Assembly (NCBI RefSeq): GCF_900156265.1
Contig: NZ_FTNE01000028.1
Location: 1-33,480 of the forward strand
Length of the DNA stretch: 33,480 nt
Source of the DNA: Acidiphilium rubrum
GTDB lineage: Bacteria; Pseudomonadota; Alphaproteobacteria; Acetobacterales; Acetobacteraceae
Reading direction: 5' to 3'
Position numbers and translations under genes: made by a program. Shown here in pieces: positions 22,918-32,010 of this stretch. Position 1 is the stretch's first letter, and each line of letters starts with the position of its first letter. The notes under the pieces were generated by a model that saw only the letters and a program-made list of their open reading frames with translations, made no database searches and was not told the DNA's origin.

Positions 22918-25305
22918 CTACGGCGTCAGCATCGCAGCGGCGCAGGCGTTGAGGATGGCGTCTTCGTCGATGCCGTAGATGCGGTAGAGGTCGGGGATAT
23001 CGCCTGACTGGCCGAAGTGGTCGGGGCCGAGGGTGTGGATGCGTTGGCCGCGCACGCCGCCGAGCCAGGCGTGGGTGCTGGGGTGGCCATCGAGCACGGT
23101 GACCAGGGCGGCGCCGGGGGCGAGCGGGGCGAGCAGTGTTTCGATGTGGGAGGGTGTGTCGTGCCGGCCCTCGCGGCGGGCGGTCTGGGCGGCGCGCCAG
23201 TTGGCGAACAGGCGGTCGGGGCTGGTGATCGCCATCAACCCGGCGTCGGGTGCGTCTTCGAGCAGGGCGGCGAAGGCGGCTTCCGCTTCGGGGGCGACGG
23301 CGCCCTGGTAGAGAATTGCGATTCCCGCGCCGGGGGTGGGCGGCTTGATCCAGTGGGCGCCGGCGATGACGGCGGCGGGGTCGATCGTGCGGTGGGGTTG
23401 ATCGAGTTGCCGGGTGGACAGGCGGAACCAGACCGAGGAGCCTTCGGGGCGTTGCATCCAGTCGAACCCGTGGCGGAACAATATGGCGAATTCATCGGCG
23501 TAGGCGGGTTCGTAGGCGGCGATGCGGTCCTGCACCATGCCGAGCAGCGGGGTGTTGGTGGATTGGTGCTGGCCGCCTTCCGGGGCGAGGGTGATGCCGG
23601 ATGGGGTGGCGACCAGCATGAACCGTGCGTCCTGATAGCAGCCATATACCAGCGCATCGTGGCCGCGGTTGACGAACGGGTCGTACACCGTGCCGATCGG
23701 CAGCAGGCGGGTGCCCTGCATCGGGCCGGCGAGGCCGGCGGCGGCGAGCAGCAGAAACAGGTTCTGTTCGGCGATGCCGAGTTCGATATGCTGACCTTCC
23801 GGGCTCATGCCCCAGCGCTGGGCGGAGGCGAGTTTGGCGTCGCGGAACACATCGTTGCGGGTGTGCCGGTCGAACACGCCGCGCCGGTTGACCCAGGGGC
23901 CGAGGCTGGTCGAGACCGTGACATCCGGGCTCATGGTGACGATGTGTTTGGCGAGATCGGCGCAGTCCCCCTCGCCCCGGCCGATTTCCGACAGCATTTC
24001 GCCGAACGCGCCCTGGGTGGACATTTTGCGCCCAGCGCTGGGTGCGTGCGGCAAGGTGGCGGGCACCGGCACGAGCGGCGCACTCAGCACGCGCCCGGCA
24101 GGCGAGAGTTTTGCCGCGAAGGGAACGCTTGCAACGAAGTGACGCAGCGTTTCGGGCGCGGCGATGCCCTCATAGGGGTCCCATTCATGGCCTTCGCGAA
24201 TGTTCATCAGGGTGCGGAACGCATCCATCTGGTCTTCGTTCATCAGGCCGGAGTGGTTGTCCTTGTGGCCGGCGAACGGCAGGCCGGCGCCTTTGGTGGT
24301 GTAGGCCAGAAAGCAGGTCGGCTGGTCGGAATGGGCCGCTTCGGTAAAGGCCTCGATCAACGTGGGCAGGTCGTGACCGGCGAGGTTGGTCATCAGCAGG
24401 GCGAGTGCGTCATCCGACACCGGATCGATGATGGCGCGCACGCCGCGCGAGCGGCCGAGGTCGGCCACCAGCGCCTGCCGCCAGGCGGCGCCGCCCTGGA
24501 AGGTGAGGGCGGAGTAGAGCGAGTTGGGGCAATCATCGATCCAGGCGCGCAGCGCGGCACCGCCGGGTTTGCGGAAGGCGGCTTCGAGCGCCTTGCCGTA
24601 TTTCAGGCTCATCACGTTCCAGCCCATGTCGCGGAATAGGCCTTCGAACCGGCCGAACAGGCGGTCCGGCATGACGCTGTCGAGGCTCTGGCGGTTGTAG
24701 TCGACCACCCACCAGACATCGCGGACGTCGTGTTTCCAGCCTTCGAGCAAGGCCTCGTAGATATTGCCCTCGTCGAGTTCGGCATCGCCGGCGATCGCGA
24801 CATGACGCGACGCCGGGCGATCGGCCGGGGTCATGTCGTGGGCGCGCAGATAATCCTGGATCAGCCCGGCGAAGGAGGTGATCGCAACACCGAGGCCGAC
24901 CGAGCCGGTCGAGAAATCGATCTCGCCGCCGTCCTTGACGCGGGAGGGATAGGCCTGAGCGCCGCCGACCTGGCGCAAGCCCTGCATCATGTCGACCGTC
25001 TGGCGGCCGAGCAGGTAATTGATGGCGTGCAGCACCGGCCCGGCGTGCGGCTTCACCGCGACCCGGTCCTGCGGGCGGAGCATGTGGAAATACAACGCCG
25101 TCATGATCGAGACGACCGAGGCGCAGGAGGCCTGATGGCCGCCGACTTTCAAACCATCGCGATTCGGGCGGATGTGGTTGGCGTTATGGATCATCCATGA
25201 CGACAGCCAGAGCAGCTTGCGTTCGATCTGGCGCAAGGCGGCGTAATCGGCCGTCGGGGCCGATGCGCTGGCATCGCGAAGCTGGTCGGCGACGAATTTG
25301 TCCAT
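22918..25305 (-). CDS. Transketolase-like ThDP enzyme, AceE/MdeB-type homodimeric 2-oxo acid dehydrogenase E1
   Basis: The 795-residue product is a ThDP-dependent enzyme of the AceE-like E1 group. The N-terminal part has WMIHNANHIRPNRDGLKVGG and TALYFHMLRPQDRVAVKPHA. The ThDP motif begins at GDAELDEGNIYEALLEGW and ends at VVDYNRQSLD. A pyrimidine-binding transketolase domain with HIELGIAEQNLFLLLAAAGL follows, then a C-terminal domain (TVLDGHPSTHAWLGGV, TLGPDHFGQSGDIPDLYRIY). It is shorter than E. coli AceE (887). No E2 or E3 gene is adjacent, so substrate (pyruvate, 2-oxobutyrate or a ketose) is open. I start at ATG 25305 because codons between 25437 and 25305 have AT-rich third positions; ATG 25437 remains possible. 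Confidence 0.82.
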   Translation of the reverse strand: MDKFVADQLRDASASAPTADYAALRQIERKLLWLSSWMIHNANHIRPNRDGLKVGGHQASCASVVSIMTALYFHMLRPQDRVAVKPHAGPVLHAINYLLGRQTVDMMQGLRQVGGAQAYPSRVKDGGEIDFSTGSVGLGVAITSFAGLIQDYLRAHDMTPADRPASRHVAIAGDAELDEGNIYEALLEGWKHDVRDVWWVVDYNRQSLDSVMPDRLFGRFEGLFRDMGWNVMSLKYGKALEAAFRKPGGAALRAWIDDCPNSLYSALTFQGGAAWRQALVADLGRSRGVRAIIDPVSDDALALLMTNLAGHDLPTLIEAFTEAAHSDQPTCFLAYTTKGAGLPFAGHKDNHSGLMNEDQMDAFRTLMNIREGHEWDPYEGIAAPETLRHFVASVPFAAKLSPAGRVLSAPLVPVPATLPHAPSAGRKMSTQGAFGEMLSEIGRGEGDCADLAKHIVTMSPDVTVSTSLGPWVNRRGVFDRHTRNDVFRDAKLASAQRWGMSPEGQHIELGIAEQNLFLLLAAAGLAGPMQGTRLLPIGTVYDPFVNRGHDALVYGCYQDARFMLVATPSGITLAPEGGQHQSTNTPLLGMVQDRIAAYEPAYADEFAILFRHGFDWMQRPEGSSVWFRLSTRQLDQPHRTIDPAAVIAGAHWIKPPTPGAGIAILYQGAVAPEAEAAFAALLEDAPDAGLMAITSPDRLFANWRAAQTARREGRHDTPSHIETLLAPLAPGAALVTVLDGHPSTHAWLGGVRGQRIHTLGPDHFGQSGDIPDLYRIYGIDEDAILNACAAAMLTP

Positions 25306-25786
25306 TTCCAATCCCTGAGCTGGAAGGCTGACTGTAGATGGAATTGCGACACGATCAAGGAACGCGTGCGGCGCGCGCCCATCAAAAAACACATTGTGCC
25401 GGTACGAAAAGTCATCACGCTCGGAAGGAGCAGACATGATGCCGCAAATTATTCGTAGCGATGTGACGCAGGTCACAGACGAATCCCGGCGGTCAGGGTA
25501 CCTCGGCGCTATCGAAACGACGAAGAGTTTTCGAAACGGATTTTACCGAATGGCTACCGAGACAGGGTTATTTGAGCGAGCATAACCGGGCAGACGCGCC
25601 GAGGACAAACGCGCCGCGATAAAGGGCGCTCGTGGATGACTGACAATTATCGTCAGAGCTACATCCACGAGCGCCGATTTCGTATCAACTGCCGGGTGGC
25701 GAGGCGGCGGATCACGGTGTAGGGGTGATCGATCATCATTCGAGGTCGCCCGAGGTCGCCATGTCCGAACCAATGACACCGAACCC
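25306..25786. other. Divergent control region between the ThDP enzyme and pgm
   Basis: About 480 bp, less GC-rich at 25430-25590. It contains the compound hairpin at 25625-25675 and tandem duplications at 25741-25790. I see no convincing longer gene; an open plus-strand frame at 25394-25585 has AT-rich codons and no ribosome-binding site. Confidence 0.5.
25625..25675. promoter_or_regulatory. Compound hairpin: 14-bp outer stem with a nested 5-bp stem
   Basis: GGCGCTCGTGGATG (25625-25638) pairs perfectly with CATCCACGAGCGCC (25662-25675). Inside, CTGAC (25640-25644) pairs with GTCAG (25652-25656) around AATTATC. No T-run follows. It stands midway in the gap between divergent genes, where a terminator is not expected, so a regulatory or RNA role is possible. 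Confidence 0.55.
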
Positions 25787-25790
25787 ATGA
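25741..25790 (+). repeat. Tandem duplications and a 9-codon leader ORF ahead of pgm
   Basis: CGAGGTCGCC is perfectly doubled at 25741-25760. ATG 25761 opens a 9-codon frame (MSEPMTPNP) whose TGA overlaps the pgm ATG at 25787 as ATGA, and ATGACACCG occurs at both 25773 and 25787. This looks like slippage duplication, possibly creating translational coupling. Confidence 0.4.
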
Positions 25791-27439
25791 CACCGCGCAC
25801 CAATCCGCTGGCCGGCCAGCCGGTGCCGGCATCGCTGCTGGTCAATATCCCCCGCCTGATGACCGCCTATTACGCGATGAAGCCGGACCCCGCGGTGACA
25901 GCGCAGCGGGTCGCGTTCGGAACCTCCGGCCATCGCGGCAATGCGCGCGCGAGCGGCTTCAACGAGGACCATATTCTGGCGATCACCCAGGCGGTGTGCG
26001 ATCATCGGCGCGGCGCCGGCATCGCCGGGCCGTTGTTCATCGGCATGGATACCCACGCGCTGTCCGAAGCCGCGTTCACCAGCGCGATCGAGGTGCTGGC
26101 GGCGAACGAGGTCGAGACCATGATCGATCAGGACGGCGGCTACACGCCGACGCCGGTAATCTCCCATGCCATCATCGGTTATAATCGGGGCCGGACCAGC
26201 GGGCTGGCGGACGGCATCGTGATCAGCCCCTCGCATAATCCGCCGGAGGATGGCGGGTTCAAGTATAATCCGCCGAACGGCGGGCCGGCGGATGTCGATG
26301 TCACCGGCGCGATCGAGCGCATGGCCAACGCCTATCTGGCGGCAGGGAACCAAGGGGTCCGCCGGATCGGTTTCGAGCACGCGAGGCGCGCCGCCTGTGT
26401 GCATGCCCATGATTACATCACCCCCTATGTCGCCGATCTCGGGTCGGTGATCGACATGGCGGCGATCCAGCGTTCGGGGGTGCGGATCGGCGTCGATCCG
26501 CTCGGCGGGGCGGCGTGTGCGTATTGGCAGCCGATCATCGAGCGCTACGGCATTGCGGCGACGGTGGTCGATCCCACGATCGACCCGACGTTTCGGTTCA
26601 TGTCGGTCGATTGGGACGGCAAGATCCGGATGGATTGCTCCTCGCCCTTCGCGATGGCCAAGCTGATCGCGCTGCGCGAGCGCTTCGATATCGCCTGCGC
26701 GACCGATCCGGATGCGGATCGTCATGGCATCGTCTGCCCCTCGGGCGGGTTGATGCCGCCCAACGCCTATCTCGCCGCCGCGATCGGGTATTTGTGCACT
26801 CATCGGCCGGACTGGCAGGCGGGCGGTGCGGTCGGCAAGACCGCGGTTTCGAGCGCGATGATCGATCGGGTGGTGGCACGCCAGGGACGGCGCCTGACCG
26901 AAGTGCCGGTCGGGTTCAAATGGTTCAGCGCCGGGCTGATCGATGGGTCGCTGGTGTTCGGCGGCGAGGAGAGTGCGGGGGCATCGTTTCTGCGGCGGGA
27001 CGGGTCGGTCTGGACGACCGACAAGGACGGGTTGATCCTGGCGCTGCTCGCCGCCGAGATGACGGCGGTGACCGGCAAGGACCCCAACCAGTATTACGCC
27101 GAAATCACCGAAGGTCTCGGCGCATCGCATTACGAGCGGATCGATGCGCCGGCGTCGCGCGCGCAGAAAGCGGTGCTGTCGAAGCTCGACCCCGCGGCGA
27201 TCACGGCGACCACGCTGGCCGGCGAGCCGATCACCGCGAAACTCAACCGCGCACCGGGCAATGACGCGGCGCTCGGCGGTATCAAGCTCACGACCGAGAA
27301 CGCGTGGTTCGCCGCGCGGCCATCCGGGACGGAGGATGTCTATAAAATCTATGCGGAGAGTTTTCTGAGTGATCAGCACCTGAAAGCCGTGCAGCAGGAG
27401 GCGCAGGCGCTGATCGGGCGGTTGTTCGAGGATTTGTAG
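25787..27439 (+). CDS. pgm: Phosphoglucomutase (alpha-D-glucose-1,6-bisphosphate dependent)
   Basis: It interconverts glucose 1-phosphate and glucose 6-phosphate for glycogen or polysaccharide synthesis. The 550-residue product matches the E. coli Pgm type. It has the phosphoserine loop [11 protein letters not shown] (Ser47), [37 protein letters not shown], the metal loop [13 protein letters not shown], the sugar-binding [16 protein letters not shown], and the phosphate-binding end [20 protein letters not shown] 25787 gives the usual N-terminus. It is followed by a 127-bp gap to the giant signalling gene. Confidence 0.95.
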   Translation: MTPRTNPLAGQPVPASLLVNIPRLMTAYYAMKPDPAVTAQRVAFGTSGHRGNARASGFNEDHILAITQAVCDHRRGAGIAGPLFIGMDTHALSEAAFTSAIEVLAANEVETMIDQDGGYTPTPVISHAIIGYNRGRTSGLADGIVISPSHNPPEDGGFKYNPPNGGPADVDVTGAIERMANAYLAAGNQGVRRIGFEHARRAACVHAHDYITPYVADLGSVIDMAAIQRSGVRIGVDPLGGAACAYWQPIIERYGIAATVVDPTIDPTFRFMSVDWDGKIRMDCSSPFAMAKLIALRERFDIACATDPDADRHGIVCPSGGLMPPNAYLAAAIGYLCTHRPDWQAGGAVGKTAVSSAMIDRVVARQGRRLTEVPVGFKWFSAGLIDGSLVFGGEESAGASFLRRDGSVWTTDKDGLILALLAAEMTAVTGKDPNQYYAEITEGLGASHYERIDAPASRAQKAVLSKLDPAAITATTLAGEPITAKLNRAPGNDAALGGIKLTTENAWFAARPSGTEDVYKIYAESFLSDQHLKAVQQEAQALIGRLFEDL

Positions 27440-27488
27440 CCAAAGCGCCAGCGGCGCGCCTGACCGCTTCGTTACCGCGCCGGAAAAG

Positions 27489-27527
27489 ATGGACAAAATA
27501 TTGTTATTGTCCATATGAGTATATAAT
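27489..27527 (+). promoter_or_regulatory. Probable promoter/operator of the chemosensory fusion gene
   Basis: ATGGACAA (27489-27496) and TTGTCCAT (27507-27514) form a perfect 8-bp inverted repeat with a 10-nt AT spacer. TATAAT at 27522-27527 lies 8 nt further, about 40 nt before the start codon. The inverted repeat covers where a -35 box should be. It could bind a dimeric regulator, possibly the product's own LuxR-type domain. Confidence 0.5.
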
Positions 27528-27566
27528 CCGCTCAGTAACGGTTTGAATGATGAAAGATGTCATCGA

Positions 27567-30500
27567 ATGGCGGAAATCGGACCCTCGGAAGCCGGCAAGT
27601 CGAGCGCCGTGCCACAGCGGGCCGCAGCCGGCAGTCATTTCGCGGTTGTTGCGTTAGGCGCGTCTGCGGGCGGGCTCGAAGCGTTCGGCCGCATCCTCGA
27701 CCATCTGGCGAGCGAAACCGGCATGGCGTTTATTCTGGTGCAGCATCTGGACCCGACGCATCAGAGCCTGATGGTCGAACTGCTGGCCCGCCATACCGCG
27801 CTACCGGTGATCGAGGCGGGCGATGGCATGATGCTCGAACCCGATCATGTCTACGTCATTCCGCCGGGCCGCTACCTCGCGGTCGACCACGATATGCTGC
27901 GGGTCACGCAACCGATCGAGCGGCACGGCATGCGGCTGCCGTTCGATTTTCTGCTGCACTCGATCGCGGAATCGTGCGGCGCCCGCGCCATTGTGGTGGT
28001 CTTGAGCGGCACCGGCAGCGATGGTAGCGCGGGGTTGCGGGCGATCCGCGACAAGGGCGGTTTCGTGATCGCGCAGGCGCCGGACGAGGCGGCGTTCGAT
28101 GGCATGCCGCGCAGCGCGGTTGCGACCGGTCTGGTCGATCTGGTGCTGCCGCTCGCGGAGATTCCGGCGGCCCTGGCGGCGCGGCCGCGCGATGCGGTGG
28201 CACGCGAGGTGCCGGTCGATGCACCGGATAGTTTCAATGCGATCATCGCCCTGCTGCGCGATGCGACGGCGCATAATTTCACTTTGTATAAATCGGGCAC
28301 GCTGCGGCGGCGGATCGATCGGCGGATCGGGCTTGCCGGGCTGGTGCCGCCGAGCCTCGATGCGTATCTGGCGCTGCTGACCAGCAACCCCGCCGAGGTC
28401 GATCTGCTGGCGCAGGATCTGCTGATCAACGTCACCAGTTTTTTTCGCGATCGCGCGGTGTTCGATGTGCTGGAGCAGCAGATCGTGCCGGAGCTGGTGG
28501 CGGGGCGCACCGCCGATCAGCCGTTGCGGCTGTGGGTGGCGGGGTGCAGTTCGGGCGAGGAGACCTATTCGCTCGCGATGCTGTTCATGGAGCATATCAG
28601 CGCGGTCGGTTCGCCCGCGAAATTGCAGATCTTTGCTTCCGATGTCGATCCTGATGCGGTCGGGCGGGCGCGGGCCGGGCTGTATGACCAATCGATCGAG
28701 GCGGATGTGTCGCCGGCGCGGCTCGCGCGGTTTTTCATCCGCGAGGAACAGAAATACCGGATCGGCACGGAGCTGCGGGCGCTGGTGGTGTTCACGGTGC
28801 AGGATGTGCTGGCCGATCCGCCGTTTTCGCGGCTCGATCTGGTATCGTGCCGGAACCTGCTGATTTATCTGCGGGCCGAGGCGCAGTCGAAAATCCTGAC
28901 GCTGTTTCACTTTGCGTTGCGCGATGGCGGGATTTTGCTGCTCGGCAGTGCCGAGACCATCGGGTCGGGCGATCAGGGTTTCAGCGTGGTGGCCAAGGCC
29001 GAACGGATCTATCGCCGCACCGGGCGCAACCGGCCGGGCGTGTTCGGCTTTCCGGTGTTGCCGAGCGACAAATCTCGCCTCATGGCACGCCAGGTACCCG
29101 CGACGCTGCCCGGGACCAGTCTGGTCGTGACGATGGGGCCAGGCGGCGCACCACAGGTCAGCCTGGCCGAATTGTGCCGGCGGATGGTGATCGAAGCCTA
29201 TGCGCCGGCGGCTGTGCTGATCAATGGGCAGAACGATTGCCTGTTCACGCTCGGCCCGGTCGACCGGTTTTTGCAGATCGCGCCCGGTCTGCCCTCGCAT
29301 GATGTGCTGGCGATGTGCCGGCAGGGGCTGCGCACCAAGCTGCGCGCCGCGATCCGCCGGGCGATCGACTCGGCGGGTCGGGTGGTGGTGCCGGGTGGGA
29401 CGATGACGCATGAGGGCGTCGAGCAGGCGTTCACGATCGATGTGCAACCGGTGACGAGCGACGGTGAACGGTTGCTGCTGATCTGTTTCGTGACCGGGCA
29501 GACCGGCGTCGCGGTGCAGGCATCGCCGGTCAACCGCAAGGACACCTCGCGCGTGGCGCAGCTGGAGCGCGAGCTGGCGGCGACGCGGACCGAATTGCTC
29601 GGCGCCATTCATGATCTGGAATTGTCGAGCGAGGATCAGAAGGCGATCAACGAGGAGGCGCTTTCGGTCAATGAGGAGTTCCAGTCGACCAACGAGGAAT
29701 TGCTGACCTCGAAGGAGGAGTTGCAATCGCTGAACGAGGAGCTGACCGCGCTGAACAGTCAGTTGCAGGAAACGCTCGAGCGCCAGCGCACCACGGCGAA
29801 CGATTTGCAGAACGTGCTGTACAGCACCGATGTCGCGACGTTGTTTCTCGATACCGATCTGCACATCCGCTTCTTCACGCCGGCGACGCGGGCGCTGTTC
29901 ACGGTGATCCAGAGCGATCTGGGCCGGCCGCTCGCCGACCTGACCGCGCTGACCAATGATGGGATGCTGACGCTCGATGCGCGGGCGGTGCTCGAGACAC
30001 TGCAACCGATCGAGCGCGAGGTGCAGGGGCGCAACGGCGCCTGGTTCACCCGGCGGGTGCTGCCGTATCGCACCCAGCAGCATGGCGTCGAAGGCGTGGT
30101 GATCACGTTTGCCGACATCACCGAGCGCAAACGGACCGCGCTTGCCTTGCAGAAGGCGACGACCGTTGCCGAGCAGACCAACCGTGCGAAGTCGCGGTTT
30201 CTGGCGGCGGCCAGCCATGATCTGCGCCAGCCGCTCACCTCGCTGTCGTTGCTGCACGGGCTGCTGGCGCGCGCGGTGGCGGGCACGCCGACCGAGCCGC
30301 TGGTCGAGCGGATGGCGCAGACTTTGGGCGTGATGACGACGATGCTGGATACGCTGCTCGATATCAATGAAATCGAGGCGGGGGTGGTCAAGGTCGCGGC
30401 GAGCCGGTTTGCGGTCAATGCGGTGTTCGACCGGTTGCGCCAGGAATTCACCGACGATGCCGTGGCGCTTGGGCTCGATTTTCATGTGATGCCGTGCACG

Positions 30501-31931
30501 CTGACGATCGAGACGGATCGGGGGTTGCTGACGCAGATTTTGCGCAACCTGGTATCGAACGCGCTGAAATATACCAGGCGGGGGCGGATTCTGGTGGGCT
30601 GCCGGCGGGTTGGCGGGCAGGCGCGGCTGGAGGTGTGGGATACCGGCATCGGGATTCCGCAGGAGGAATTGCAGGCGATTTTCGAGGAATATCACCAGAT
30701 CGATAATCCTTCGCGCAATCGGACGCGCGGGCTGGGCCTGGGGCTCGCGATCGTGCGGCGGTTGACCGATCTGCTCGGTCTGCCGATTGCGGTGCGATCG
30801 GAGCCGGGCAGCGGGTCGGTGTTTTCGGTCACGATCGCGACGGTTGCCGCGCCGGTGATGGAGCCGGCGCCGGCGGCGGAGGCGGTGGTGGACGGGCCTG
30901 ATGCGGTGCGGCCATCGGGGATGATCATGGTGGTCGAGGATGATCCGGATATTTGCTCGCTGCTGGTGATGTTTCTGCAGGAGGAGGGGTATCGGGTGGT
31001 CGCCGCCGCGGATGGTGCCGAGGCGCTGGCGCTGGTGGCGGGGGGGGCGTGGCCGGATTTGTTGATTGCCGATTACAATCTGCCCGGGGCGATGAACGGG
31101 ATTGCGGTGGTGGGCCGGGTGCGCGCGGCGATCGGTCATGCGGTGCCGGTGATCATTCTGACCGGTGATATTTCGACCGATGCGCTGCGTGAGATCGCGG
31201 CGCAGGATTGCGCGCAGTTCAACAAGCCGATGTCGCTGGTCGCGCTGGCGGCTGCGATTCGCAAGCTGATGCCGGTGCGCCCGACGGTGGTGCCGGCGAT
31301 GAGCGCGCCGATCGTGGTGATCGATGATGATCCGGCAATCTGTGCGGCGCTGCACGCGATGCTGGAGGCGGCGGGGCGGGTGGTGGTGGATTTTGCGTCG
31401 GCGGAGGCGTTTCTGGCGCGCGATCCCGGCGGGGCGGCGGGGTGTTTGGTGATCGATGTCAATCTGCCGGGGCGCAGCGGCATCGATCTGCTGCGGACGG
31501 TGCGGGATGGCGGGGATGAGACGCCGGTGGTGATGTTGTCGGGTGTGAGTGATGCGACGCTGGCGGTTGAGGCGCTGCGGGCGGGGGCGGCGGATTTTGT
31601 GGAAAAGCCGATCAACCCGGCGGAGCTGCTCAGCCGGATCGACCGCGCGATCGGGCTGGGGCAGGATCTGACCGCGCGGCGGGCGATTCATGAGGAGGCG
31701 GTGCGGCATCTGGCGGGGTTGACGGCGCGGCAGCGGGAGATTCTGGATTTGGTATTGGCGGGGCAGCCGAGCAAGGTGATTGCCGGGATGCTCGGGATCA
31801 GCCCGCGCACGGTCGAGGTGCATCGGGCCGCGATCATGCGCAAGACCGGTGCTGCGTCGATGGGCGCATTGGCGAGGCTTGCGGCCGAGGCCGAGGGGCA
31901 GGTAACGGACTCGGTTGCGATCCGGCCGTGA
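27567..31931 (+). CDS. CheB-CheR-PAS-histidine kinase-REC-REC-LuxR HTH fusion protein
   Basis: The 1454-residue signalling protein is soluble, with no membrane segment. Domains in order: CheB methylesterase (about 25-205; VALGASAGGLEAF with Ser33, VQHLDP with His60, SGTGSDG with Asp152); CheR methyltransferase (about 220-490; FRDRAVFDVL, SAM loop WVAGCSSGEETYSLAM); a Glu-rich coiled coil (ALSVNEEFQSTNEELLTSKE); PAS (TLFLDTDLHIRFFTPATRAL); HisKA with AASHDLRQPLTSLS; HATPase (NLVSNALKYTRRGR, DTGIGIP, RGLGLGLAIV); REC1 (VVEDDPD, IADYNLPG, FNKPM); REC2 (VIDDDPA, VIDVNLPGRSG, VEKPI); and a C-terminal LuxR/FixJ HTH (LTARQREILDLVLAGQPSKV, ISPRTVEVHRA). All catalytic residues checked are present. CheB-CheR-PAS-HK fusions are known; carrying two receivers plus a DNA-binding domain in the same chain is unusual. 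ATG 27567 is preferred over an in-frame TTG at 27543; the ribosome-binding site is weak. Confidence 0.93.
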   Translation: MAEIGPSEAGKSSAVPQRAAAGSHFAVVALGASAGGLEAFGRILDHLASETGMAFILVQHLDPTHQSLMVELLARHTALPVIEAGDGMMLEPDHVYVIPPGRYLAVDHDMLRVTQPIERHGMRLPFDFLLHSIAESCGARAIVVVLSGTGSDGSAGLRAIRDKGGFVIAQAPDEAAFDGMPRSAVATGLVDLVLPLAEIPAALAARPRDAVAREVPVDAPDSFNAIIALLRDATAHNFTLYKSGTLRRRIDRRIGLAGLVPPSLDAYLALLTSNPAEVDLLAQDLLINVTSFFRDRAVFDVLEQQIVPELVAGRTADQPLRLWVAGCSSGEETYSLAMLFMEHISAVGSPAKLQIFASDVDPDAVGRARAGLYDQSIEADVSPARLARFFIREEQKYRIGTELRALVVFTVQDVLADPPFSRLDLVSCRNLLIYLRAEAQSKILTLFHFALRDGGILLLGSAETIGSGDQGFSVVAKAERIYRRTGRNRPGVFGFPVLPSDKSRLMARQVPATLPGTSLVVTMGPGGAPQVSLAELCRRMVIEAYAPAAVLINGQNDCLFTLGPVDRFLQIAPGLPSHDVLAMCRQGLRTKLRAAIRRAIDSAGRVVVPGGTMTHEGVEQAFTIDVQPVTSDGERLLLICFVTGQTGVAVQASPVNRKDTSRVAQLERELAATRTELLGAIHDLELSSEDQKAINEEALSVNEEFQSTNEELLTSKEELQSLNEELTALNSQLQETLERQRTTANDLQNVLYSTDVATLFLDTDLHIRFFTPATRALFTVIQSDLGRPLADLTALTNDGMLTLDARAVLETLQPIEREVQGRNGAWFTRRVLPYRTQQHGVEGVVITFADITERKRTALALQKATTVAEQTNRAKSRFLAAASHDLRQPLTSLSLLHGLLARAVAGTPTEPLVERMAQTLGVMTTMLDTLLDINEIEAGVVKVAASRFAVNAVFDRLRQEFTDDAVALGLDFHVMPCTLTIETDRGLLTQILRNLVSNALKYTRRGRILVGCRRVGGQARLEVWDTGIGIPQEELQAIFEEYHQIDNPSRNRTRGLGLGLAIVRRLTDLLGLPIAVRSEPGSGSVFSVTIATVAAPVMEPAPAAEAVVDGPDAVRPSGMIMVVEDDPDICSLLVMFLQEEGYRVVAAADGAEALALVAGGAWPDLLIADYNLPGAMNGIAVVGRVRAAIGHAVPVIILTGDISTDALREIAAQDCAQFNKPMSLVALAAAIRKLMPVRPTVVPAMSAPIVVIDDDPAICAALHAMLEAAGRVVVDFASAEAFLARDPGGAAGCLVIDVNLPGRSGIDLLRTVRDGGDETPVVMLSGVSDATLAVEALRAGAADFVEKPINPAELLSRIDRAIGLGQDLTARRAIHEEAVRHLAGLTARQREILDLVLAGQPSKVIAGMLGISPRTVEVHRAAIMRKTGAASMGALARLAAEAEGQVTDSVAIRP

Positions 31932-32010
31932 CGGGTGGGCGGGCGGCTGGTAGACTGGGTGGTGCATAACATTATTTGCCGCGTGCCGGCGTGGCCAAGG
32001 GGGATCGACC

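Noticed and set aside
23017-24639. A 540-codon plus-strand open frame opposite the ThDP enzyme
   Set aside because: Gly/Ala/Val-rich shadow with no family motif; the minus-strand frame has clear ThDP motifs.
25306-25476. N-terminal extension of the ThDP enzyme to 25437 or 25476
   Set aside because: Third codon positions are AT-rich here, unlike the rest of the gene, and family members begin close to the MDKF start.
25394-25585. 63-codon plus-strand ORF in the ThDP-pgm gap
   Set aside because: No ribosome-binding site, AT-rich codons, and overlap with the promoter region of the minus-strand gene.
25736-27514. A 592-codon minus-strand open frame opposite pgm
   Set aside because: Arg/His/Asp-rich shadow of pgm with no recognisable domain.
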